NCBI RefSeq assembly: GCF_900106675.1 | Contig: NZ_FNOB01000015.1 | Coordinates: 1 to 64,000, forward strand | Reading direction: 5' to 3' | DNA from: Allgaiera indica | GTDB lineage: Bacteria; Pseudomonadota; Alphaproteobacteria; Rhodobacterales; Rhodobacteraceae | DNA length: 64,000 nt | Shown here: piece after piece, positions 57,635 to 64,000 of the stretch | Numbering within the stretch: the first letter of the stretch is position 1 | How the letters are laid out: every line of letters begins with the position of its first letter | Program-made: the position numbers and the translations under genes | The notes under the pieces: generated by a model | Database searches by the model: none | What the model was told of the DNA's origin: nothing | Seen by the model: the letters and a program-made list of their open reading frames with translations, nothing else

Positions 57635-58834
57635 TCAGCGTCCCGCGATCACCGCCGTCGCGGCCTCGATCCCGCCGGGGGAATGGGGGATCTGCAGGGC
57701 GCGCAGGCCGGCCTCCATCACCGCGATGGCGCCCAGGGTCATATGGGCGTTCACATGGCCCATATGGGCCACGCGCAGGAAGCCGTGATAGGCCGGATCG
57801 CCCGGCGCGGCCATGCCCAGCCCGATGCCCAGGGTCACGCCGGCCTCGGTCTCGGTCCAGTCGCGCAGCGCCGTGGCATGGGGCGCGCCCAGCCGGGCCG
57901 CTGTGACGGATCGGCCGCGATGGGCCGGGTCGGCGATGTTCAGCGCGATATCGGGCACATCGCGGCCCCAGGCCTCGAAGGCCGCCCAGACCGCGCGGGC
58001 CAGGGTGTCGTGGCGGGCCCAGATGGCCTGCAACCCTTCCTCGGCGATCATGTCGAGCGCCTCGCGCAGACCGTAGAGGTGATGGGTCGGCGCCGTGCCG
58101 CCGAAATACTGGTAGAATTCCTCGGGCGCCGCGCGTTCGGTCCAGTCCCAGTAGGGCGTGCGCAGGTCCGCGCCCTCGCAGGCCGCGCGGGCCTTTTCGG
58201 AGAACCACAGAAAGCCCAGGCCCGGCGGCGTCATCAGGCCTTTCTGGCTGGCGCCCACGGTCACGTCGACGCCCCAGGCGTCCATGTGATATTCCTCGCA
58301 CCCCAAGGAGGCGATCGTATCCACCGCCAGCAACGCCGGATGGCCCGCCGCGTCCAGCGTGGCCCGCACCGCCGCGATGTCGTTGCGCACCGAACTGGCG
58401 GTGTCGATATGGGTGACCATCACCGCCTTGATGCGGTGGTCGGGGTCGGCTTCCAGCGCCTCGGCCAGCCGCGCGCAATCGACCGGCGAGCGCTTGCCGA
58501 AATCCAGTGTCTCGACCGCGACCCCCAGGCGCCGGGCGCTGTCGGCCCAGCCTTCGCCGAAGCGGCCGGTGACCAGCACCAGCGCGCGGTCGCCGCGCGA
58601 GAACAGGTTGCAGTTCGCGGCTTCCCAGGTGCCGTGCCCATTGGCGATGTAGATCGCCACGTTGTGGCGGGTGCCCGCGACGGCCTTCAGATCGGCGGTC
58701 AGCCTGGGCATCATGCCGGGCAATTCGCCGGCATAGATGTTGGGCGCGGCGCGGTGCATCGCGCGCAGCACCCGGTCGGGCATGGTCGACGGGCCGGGAA
58801 TGGCAAGATAGGGGCGGCCATGGGCAAGGGACAT
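57635..58834 (-). CDS. PLP-dependent alanine/serine-glyoxylate aminotransferase-like protein
   Basis: 399 residues, class V aminotransferase fold. LAIPGPSTMPDRVLRAMHRAAPNIYAGE, ANGHGTWEAANCNLFSRGD, VTHIDTASSVRNDI, LLAVDTIASLGCEEYHMDAWGVD and the PLP-lysine segment TVGASQKGLMTPPGLGF near 190-206 (read in parts) fit serine-glyoxylate or alanine-glyoxylate transaminases. The family also covers pyridoxamine-pyruvate and 2-aminoethylphosphonate enzymes, so the exact reaction is open. Single gene. Confidence 0.85.
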   Translation of the reverse strand: MSLAHGRPYLAIPGPSTMPDRVLRAMHRAAPNIYAGELPGMMPRLTADLKAVAGTRHNVAIYIANGHGTWEAANCNLFSRGDRALVLVTGRFGEGWADSARRLGVAVETLDFGKRSPVDCARLAEALEADPDHRIKAVMVTHIDTASSVRNDIAAVRATLDAAGHPALLAVDTIASLGCEEYHMDAWGVDVTVGASQKGLMTPPGLGFLWFSEKARAACEGADLRTPYWDWTERAAPEEFYQYFGGTAPTHHLYGLREALDMIAEEGLQAIWARHDTLARAVWAAFEAWGRDVPDIALNIADPAHRGRSVTAARLGAPHATALRDWTETEAGVTLGIGLGMAAPGDPAYHGFLRVAHMGHVNAHMTLGAIAVMEAGLRALQIPHSPGGIEAATAVIAGR

Positions 58835-59176
58835 CGGGAAACTCCGCAAGGCTTTTGATTTCCGTAGTCCGGGGCGCAGGGGGCGTCAATGCGCGACGCC
58901 CCGGGCGCGCACCGCAATCGCGCCCCCGGGCGGGGTGCGCGCATGATCTGCCCACATCAGGGGCAGGTCGGGCCAGCAGCCGACCGATCCCGCGCCCCCG
59001 GGGCTGGGCGCCTTCATCGGCGTGTCCGGCCCCGCCCGGGCACCGGCCGAAACGGACCTGGCGATCCGGGCCGGATGCGCGCGTCGCGGTGGCATTGCTT
59101 GCCAGGCTTCGGCTTAGCCGCTAGACCCCGCGCGACGGGTCGCCTCGCGCGCCCGGGGGCCGGATGCGGAGTGCGG
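58835..59176. other. Intergenic region before the phosphatase-ABC operon
   Basis: About 340 bases. The phosphatase frame stays open upstream for 96 codons from 58889, but that extension has no homology I recognise and a low-complexity composition. TTGCCA (about 59099-59104), 17 bases, TAGACC (about 59122-59127) is a possible promoter consistent with a start at 59177. Nothing else seen. Confidence 0.4.
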
Positions 59177-59875
59177 ATGTTCAAGGCGATGCAACAGCGG
59201 CTGAAGGCGATCGAAAACAGCCTCAACAGCACCGACTTCACGAACCTGGCCGATCCCGTGGTCCGCCGCCGGGCGCGCTGGCAGTTCCTGCTGCTCGACC
59301 ATGGCTTCCTGCGCACGTTCTGGACCAACCTCTATCCGGTGGCCGAAGGCGTCTGGCGTTCGAACCAGCCCGACGCGAAACGCGTGGCGCGCTACCGCGC
59401 GATGGGGATCCGCGCGATCCTTAATCTGCGCGGCGAGGGGCGGCTGCCGTTCTACCTGTTCGAAAGCGCCGCCGCCCGCGAGGCCGGGATCGAGATGGTC
59501 AACCTGCCGCTTTCGGCCCGCGATCTGGTGCCGCCAGAACGGCTGATTGAGCTGGAACAGGCCTTCCGCACGATCCCGCGCCCCTTCGTGATGCATTGCA
59601 AATCGGGCGCCGACCGGGCGGGTTTCGCCGCCGCGCTCTACCAGATGATGATCGAGGGCGCGCCCGTCGAGGTTGCTCAGAAACAGCTTGGCCTGAAGTT
59701 CGCGCATCTGAAGCGGTCGAAGACCGGGGTGCTGGATCATTTCCTGCGCTATTATGCGCGCGAACACAGACGCACGGGGATCACGCTGATGGATTGGATC
59801 CGCACCGGATACGACCCCGAAGAGGTGACGCGCTCCTTCGCTCAATGGCGCGCGGGCAACTGGGATCCCAGATGA
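59177..59875 (+). CDS. Tyrosine/dual-specificity phosphatase-like protein
   Basis: 232 residues from the ATG at 59177. CX5R active-site loop MHCKSGADRAG with Cys141 and Arg147. The upstream part, NLYPVAEGVWRSNQPDAKRVARYRAMGIRAILNLRGEG, is the start of the cyclic DSP/PTP domain; the Asp general acid may lie in SARDLVPPE. The substrate could be a phosphoprotein or a phosphorylated lipid or sugar. Its TGA overlaps the ATG of the ABC exporter (ATGA), so the two are made together. This coupling suggests a joint role at the envelope. Confidence 0.85.
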   Translation: MFKAMQQRLKAIENSLNSTDFTNLADPVVRRRARWQFLLLDHGFLRTFWTNLYPVAEGVWRSNQPDAKRVARYRAMGIRAILNLRGEGRLPFYLFESAAAREAGIEMVNLPLSARDLVPPERLIELEQAFRTIPRPFVMHCKSGADRAGFAAALYQMMIEGAPVEVAQKQLGLKFAHLKRSKTGVLDHFLRYYAREHRRTGITLMDWIRTGYDPEEVTRSFAQWRAGNWDPR

Positions 59876-61599
59876 CCGGCGCGGCGATGATCGCCTGGCT
59901 TTGGCGCAGCTACATGCGCCCCTACCGCTGGCTTTTGCTGGCGGCGCTGGTGCTGATGGCGGTCGAGGGCTCGATGATGGGGGCGCTGTCCTATCTGGTG
60001 AAGCCGATGTTCGACCGGGTCTTCGTCGGTGGATCGGCCGGCGCGGTCTATTGGGTGGCGGCGGCGGTATCGGGGGTGTTCGTGGTGCGCGCGCTGTCGG
60101 GCGTGGGGCAGCGGGCGTTGATGGCGATCGCGGGAGAGCGGTTCATCGCCGCGATCCAGTCGGACCTGCTGGCGCATCTGATGACGCTCGATCAGCGCTT
60201 CCACCAGACCCATCCGCCCGGCGCGCTGATCGAACGCGTGCGCGGCGATACCACCACGCTGCGCAACCTGTGGACCTCGGTGCTGGCAGCGGTCGGGCGC
60301 GACGTGGTGGCGCTGGTGTCGCTGTTCGCGGTGGCGATTTCGGTCGATTGGCGCTGGACGCTGGTGGCGGTGGCGGGCACGCCGCTGCTGATCCTGCCGA
60401 TCCTGGCGCTGCAACGCCTGGTGCGCCACACCTCGCGCGCCGCCCGCGCCAGCGCGGCGGATCTGGCGACCCGGCTGGACGAGATCTTCCACGGCCTGAC
60501 CACGATCCAGCTAAGCGGCACCGAGGCCCGCGAGGCCGCGCGCTACCGCAAGGAACTGGATCGTTTCGTCGGCGCCCAGGTGCGGGCCGATACCGGATCT
60601 GCCGGGATCCCGGCGATGATGGACGTGGTGGCGGCGATCGGCTTTGCCGGGGTGCTGGTCTACGGCGGCTTCCAGATCATCGGCGGGGAAAAGACGGTGG
60701 GCGAATTCATGTCCTTCTTCACCGCCATGGCGCTGATCTTCGAACCCCTGCGCCGCATCGGCGCGGTTTCGGGCGCCTGGCAGATGGCGCGTGCCAGCCT
60801 CGAACGTCTGCGCGCGCTGTTCGACCGCCCCGCCACGATCGTGACCCCGGCCAATCCCGCGCCGCTGCCCGACACCCTGCGCATCGAGATCGACAACGTC
60901 ACCTTCGCCTATGACGAGACCCCGGCGCTGAACGGCCTTTCCTTCACCGCCGAGCCGGGTCAGACCACCGCGCTTGTGGGGCCGTCCGGCGCGGGCAAGT
61001 CCACGGTCTTCGCGCTGCTTGCCCGGCTGGTGGATCCGCAGTCGGGCGCGGTGCGCATCGGCGGGCGCGATATCCGCACGCTCGACCTTGCCGCGCTGCG
61101 CGGGTTGTTCTCGGTGGTCAGCCAGGATGCGGCGCTGTTCGACGAATCGATCCGCGACAACGTGCTGATGGGGCGCGCGGGCGTGACCCCGGCGCAGTTC
61201 GACGCCGCCCTGGGCGCCGCCCATGCCGCCGATTTCGTCGCCGCGATGCCGCGCGGCGCCGACATGCCCGCGGGGCCGCGCGGTTCGGCCTTGTCGGGCG
61301 GCCAGCGCCAGCGCGTGGCGATCGCCCGCGCGCTGCTGCGCGATGCGCCGATCCTGCTTCTGGACGAGGCGACCTCGGCCCTCGACGCGCAATCCGAAAA
61401 ACTCGTGGCCGAGGCGCTGGGCACGCTGTCGCACGGCCGCACCACGCTGGTCATCGCGCATCGCCTGTCGACCGTGCGCGACGCCGACAAGATCGTCGTT
61501 CTCGATCAGGGCCGTGTGGTCGAGCAAGGCACCCACGAGGACCTCATCGCCCTGGGCGGCACCTATGCCCGGCTGCACCAGCTGCAGTTCCGCGACTGA
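59872..61599 (+). CDS. ABC exporter, MsbA-like half-transporter
   Basis: 575 residues. Six-helix type I exporter domain in the first 320 residues (LLLAALVLMAVEGSMMGALSYLVKPMFDRVFVGG, DEIFHGLTTIQLSGTEAREAARYRKEL). ATPase domain: Walker A GPSGAGKST at about 369-377, Q-loop SVVSQDAALFDESIRDNVLMG, signature LSGGQRQRVAIARALL near 474 and Walker B ILLLDEATSALD near 496, then H-loop IAHRLSTV. The MsbA-like family flips lipid A precursors or other lipids. KPMFDRVFV near residue 44 resembles MsbA. Coupled to a phosphatase gene. Confidence 0.9.
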   Translation: MTGAAMIAWLWRSYMRPYRWLLLAALVLMAVEGSMMGALSYLVKPMFDRVFVGGSAGAVYWVAAAVSGVFVVRALSGVGQRALMAIAGERFIAAIQSDLLAHLMTLDQRFHQTHPPGALIERVRGDTTTLRNLWTSVLAAVGRDVVALVSLFAVAISVDWRWTLVAVAGTPLLILPILALQRLVRHTSRAARASAADLATRLDEIFHGLTTIQLSGTEAREAARYRKELDRFVGAQVRADTGSAGIPAMMDVVAAIGFAGVLVYGGFQIIGGEKTVGEFMSFFTAMALIFEPLRRIGAVSGAWQMARASLERLRALFDRPATIVTPANPAPLPDTLRIEIDNVTFAYDETPALNGLSFTAEPGQTTALVGPSGAGKSTVFALLARLVDPQSGAVRIGGRDIRTLDLAALRGLFSVVSQDAALFDESIRDNVLMGRAGVTPAQFDAALGAAHAADFVAAMPRGADMPAGPRGSALSGGQRQRVAIARALLRDAPILLLDEATSALDAQSEKLVAEALGTLSHGRTTLVIAHRLSTVRDADKIVVLDQGRVVEQGTHEDLIALGGTYARLHQLQFRD

Positions 61600-61711
61600 A
61601 CCTTCGTCCTGTTTCGAATAGCCTCGGGGGATGGCGGCCTTGGGGACACCCCCCTGTCGAAACGCCTGTCCCATGCTATATCCCCCGGGAACGACCGAAA
61701 AGAGGATCAAG

Positions 61712-62506
61712 ATGCCCGGCGAACGCGCCCCCGACCGCCGCCTGTTCCGCCTGACCGGCGAGGACACCCGCGACTTCCTGCAAGGCCTGGTCTCGAACGA
61801 TGTCGGCCGGCTCGATCAGGGCGTGGTCTATGCCGCGCTGCTGACGCCGCAGGGCAAGTATCTGGCCGATTTCTTCCTGGTGCCCGACGCCGGCGACGTG
61901 CTGCTTGACACCCATGCCAGCCTGGCCGAGGGGCTGCTGCGCCGGCTGAACATGTACCGCCTGCGCGCCAAGGTGCAGATCCATGAGACCGATCTTCAGG
62001 TCCGCCGCGGCCTGGGCGAGGCCCCCGCCGGCGCCTTTGCCGATCCGCGCCACCCGGCGCTTGGCTGGCGCAGCTACGGCGCGTCTGGCGCCGGGCCGGA
62101 CGCCGCTGCCGGGCCGGACGCCGCCGCCGCGATCGACTGGGACGCGATCCGCGTCGCCCATTGCATCCCAGAGACCGGGGTCGAACTGATCCCCGATGAC
62201 ACCTTCCTGCTGGAGGCCGGGTTCGAGCGCCTCCACGGCGTCGATTTCCGCAAGGGCTGCTATGTGGGCCAGGAGGTCACCGCGCGGATGAAGCACAAGA
62301 CCGAACTGCGCAAGGGACTGCGCCGCGTGCGCGTCGAGGGCGCGGCCCCGGTCGGCACCGAGATCGTGACCGAGTCGGGCAAGACCGCCGGCACGCTCTA
62401 TACCCAGTCGGGTGGCCAGGGGATCGCCTATCTGCGTTTTGACCGGGCCGAGGGGGGGCTGACGGCGGGTGCCGCGCGCGTCTTCGCCGCCCCGGATCAG
62501 CCCTAG
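61712..62506 (+). CDS. ygfZ: Folate-binding protein YgfZ (GcvT-like)
   Basis: 264 residues from the ATG at 61712. Folate-dependent iron-sulfur-cluster maintenance protein. Conserved KGCYVGQEVTARM near 180-192, RLFRLTGEDTRDFLQGLVSNDV at the start, TPQGKYLADFFLV, and IPETGVELIPDDTFLLEAGFERLHGVDF (read in parts). A short repeat GPDAAAGPDAAAA in the middle replaces a variable loop. Convergent with the Lrp gene, with a four-base overlap of their stops. Confidence 0.9.
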   Translation: MPGERAPDRRLFRLTGEDTRDFLQGLVSNDVGRLDQGVVYAALLTPQGKYLADFFLVPDAGDVLLDTHASLAEGLLRRLNMYRLRAKVQIHETDLQVRRGLGEAPAGAFADPRHPALGWRSYGASGAGPDAAAGPDAAAAIDWDAIRVAHCIPETGVELIPDDTFLLEAGFERLHGVDFRKGCYVGQEVTARMKHKTELRKGLRRVRVEGAAPVGTEIVTESGKTAGTLYTQSGGQGIAYLRFDRAEGGLTAGAARVFAAPDQP

Positions 62507-62934
62507 ACCGCCCGGTCGATCTTGGTCGACAGCTGGATCAGGCTTTCGGAAGACCGCACCCCGGTGATCGCGCCAAGCTGATCAAGCACCACATCGAGCG
62601 CCTGGGTCGTCTCGGCCGCGATCTGCACGATCAGGTCGAACCGCCCGGTCGTGGTATGCACGATCTCAACCTCCGGCATGGCCTTCAGCCGTTGCAGGAT
62701 CTGCGGCGTCGAACGCGGTTCGACCTGCAACAGCACGGTGGCGCGAATCCGCCGTGCCAGCACCACATTGCCCAGCTTCACCGTGTAACCGGCAATCACC
62801 CCCCCGCGCTCCAGCCGCTCGATCCGGGCCTGCACGGTCGACCGCGCCACCTTGAATCGCCGCGCCAGGCGCGAGGTCGAGGTGCTCGAATCCGACACCA
62901 GCGCGGTCAGAAGTTTCTCGTCGAGGTCGTCCAT
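62503..62934 (-). CDS. Lrp/AsnC-family transcriptional regulator
   Basis: 143 residues. HTH LDEKLLTALVSDSSTSTSRLARRFKVARSTVQARIERLERGGVI (read in parts), then the AsnC ligand domain (ATVLLQVEPRSTPQILQRLKAMPEVE, TTGRFDLIVQIAAET). Divergent from the ornithine-decarboxylase-like gene with a 222-base shared region holding two palindromes. It probably controls that gene. Confidence 0.9.
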   Translation of the reverse strand: MDDLDEKLLTALVSDSSTSTSRLARRFKVARSTVQARIERLERGGVIAGYTVKLGNVVLARRIRATVLLQVEPRSTPQILQRLKAMPEVEIVHTTTGRFDLIVQIAAETTQALDVVLDQLGAITGVRSSESLIQLSTKIDRAV

Positions 62935-62952
62935 GAAATCTGCCCAAGGTTT

Positions 62953-63004
62953 TCGTCATTTTGACGACGATTTCGTACAATTCAACCCTTTTCATCGGTG
63001 AAAA
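62953..63004. promoter_or_regulatory. Two inverted repeats in the Lrp-decarboxylase intergenic region
   Basis: TCGTCA-TTT-TGACGA at 62953-62967 and TTTTCA-TCGG-TGAAAA at 62989-63004, both perfect six-base inverted repeats, 36 bases apart centre to centre, in a locally AT-rich stretch just upstream of the Lrp start. Spacing of about three to four helical turns fits binding by an Lrp octamer. Confidence 0.5.
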
Positions 63005-63156
63005 CAACATTCATATGCGGAACACTCGTTTTCAGGATCAAAGGGCGGCAAGTCGTCAGCACCTGGCCTGGTTTGGTTGAATGCGCATGCTTCTCCGAAC
63101 TGGTGATGCCAGGGCAGGGTAGCTTGCGCTCTGTTGGCAGCGAAAGGGACACGCCG

Positions 63157-64000
63157 ATGGGGCTCTCGAAAACGATCTGGACCAATCCGTCCGAATTCCT
63201 GAAGGCAAATCAACCCAATAACCCGGTGATGTTCTTCTCTCCGGGGATCTTGCAGGCCACCGCGCGCCGCTTTCTGAACGGCTTTCCGGGGCTCGTGACC
63301 TATGCGGTCAAGTCGAACCCCGACGAGATCGTGATTCACAACCTCGCCACCGCCGGCATTCGCGGCTTCGACGTCGCCTCGCCCGCCGAGATCGCCCTGA
63401 TCCGGCGCCTCGCGCCCCAGGCGGCGCTGCACTACAACAACCCGGTCCGCGGGCGCTCGGAAATCCGTGCCGCTGTCGAGATGGGGGTGAAATCCTGGTC
63501 GGTCGACAGCCATTCCGAACTGGCCAAGCTGATCGAGATGGTGCCGGCGGACAATTGCGAAATCTCGGTGCGCTTCAAGCTGCCGGTGCAGGGCGCGGCC
63601 TATAATTTCGGCGCCAAGTTCGGCGCCACGGTGGAACTGGCGACCGAGCTGCTGAAAGCCGCCGCCAACGCCGGCTTCATCCCGTCGCTGACCTTCCATC
63701 CCGGCACCCAATGCACCGACCCCGCCGCGTGGGAGACCTATATCCACACCGCAGCCGAGATCGCCCGCGCAGCCGGCGTGACCATCGCCCGGCTGAACGT
63801 CGGCGGCGGCTTCCCCTCGCACCGGCTGACCGAGGTCCAGCCGATGCTGGAGGCGATCTTCGCCCGCATCGACGAGGCCGCGACCGAGGCCTTCGGGGCC
63901 GAGCGCCCGGCGCTGGTGTGCGAACCCGGCCGCGGCCTGTGTGCCGAGGCCTTCACCCTGGCCGCCCGCGTCAAGGCGATCCGCGACGACGCGCATGTGT
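63157..64000 (+). CDS. Type III PLP decarboxylase (ornithine/lysine decarboxylase-like), cut by the window edge
   Basis: ATG at 63157 after AAAGGGA; the frame is open to the end of the window, giving 281 residues of an expected 370-400. Alanine-racemase-fold PLP enzyme: TYAVKSNPD with the PLP-lysine at 52, GFDVASPAEIALI, WSVDSHSELAKL, FHPGTQCTDPAAW, LNVGGGFPSHRL and the phosphate-binding VCEPGRGLCAEA. The His in TFHPGTQ stacks on PLP in the family. Makes putrescine (or cadaverine). The C-terminal half with the catalytic Cys is outside the window. Confidence 0.9.
   Translation, partial: MGLSKTIWTNPSEFLKANQPNNPVMFFSPGILQATARRFLNGFPGLVTYAVKSNPDEIVIHNLATAGIRGFDVASPAEIALIRRLAPQAALHYNNPVRGRSEIRAAVEMGVKSWSVDSHSELAKLIEMVPADNCEISVRFKLPVQGAAYNFGAKFGATVELATELLKAAANAGFIPSLTFHPGTQCTDPAAWETYIHTAAEIARAAGVTIARLNVGGGFPSHRLTEVQPMLEAIFARIDEAATEAFGAERPALVCEPGRGLCAEAFTLAARVKAIRDDAHV

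Overview
The window is a GC-rich chromosomal segment of an alphaproteobacterium, most likely a member of the Rhodobacteraceae (Paracoccus/Rhodobacter/Rhodovulum-like). The support is the gene content and order: tetratricopeptide protein–BamB–Der, a DUF2793 protein, urtABCDE, a TAXI-type TRAP operon ending in DUF1850, hppD divergent from an Lrp gene, and a recurrent intergenic element ending in TATTTGGGCCAAGATGAAG. I cannot fix the genus from sequence alone.

Layout. 1-2650 is a graveyard of mobile DNA: an IS91-type integrase with frameshifts, a truncated IS91 transposase and a frameshifted IS3-family transposase lacking its orfA. 2647-6392 is a tight zwf-pgl-pgi operon (entry to the Entner-Doudoroff/pentose phosphate routes). 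6666-11123 holds a RACo-like ASKHA ferredoxin protein translationally coupled to a single-chain ECF sigma/anti-sigma fusion, followed by a shortened paralogue of that fusion. 11246-16538 carries amiC, a class A penicillin-binding protein and prfB. 16818-20568 has a DUF2189 membrane protein, an MFS exporter, a tiny membrane ORF and a DUF2793 protein. 20670-26638 is the urea ABC transporter operon urtABCDE (minus strand). 27191-31550 is TPR protein-bamB-der and tpiA. 31799-39220 contains a GMC oxidoreductase, a LysR regulator, a TAXI-TRAP operon (binding protein, fused permease, DUF1850) and pxpA. 39271-41684 is metR/metF and a thioesterase. 41757-45366 is a Kef-type antiporter, an Lrp regulator and hppD. 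45442-50285 is a large orphan PilM/GspL-like plus PilP/GspC-like protein, a SIMPL-domain protein and metY. 50375-53234 holds a DUF1330 remnant, DUF2239, a GIY-YIG protein, a glycosyltransferase-like protein and a MarR regulator. 53350-62506 has a HAD hydrolase, an MttB-family methyltransferase, DUF4153, an aminotransferase, a phosphatase coupled to an ABC exporter, and ygfZ. The window ends with an Lrp regulator divergent from an ornithine-decarboxylase-like gene that runs off the edge.

Most of the window is ordinary housekeeping and transport. The two candidates for something undescribed are (i) the tandem sigma/anti-sigma fusion proteins at 8702-11123, in which the sigma factor is covalently part of a membrane protein and the second copy has lost sigma region 4 and nearly all of the anti-sigma domain, and (ii) the 875-residue protein at 45442-48069, which seems to join a PilM/GspL-like cytoplasmic domain and a PilP/GspC-like periplasmic domain in one chain with no secretion genes around it. 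A REPIN-like family of intergenic repeats (six loci) and several palindromes upstream of regulator-linked genes are the best non-coding signals. All family assignments were made by reading the translated sequence, without database searches.
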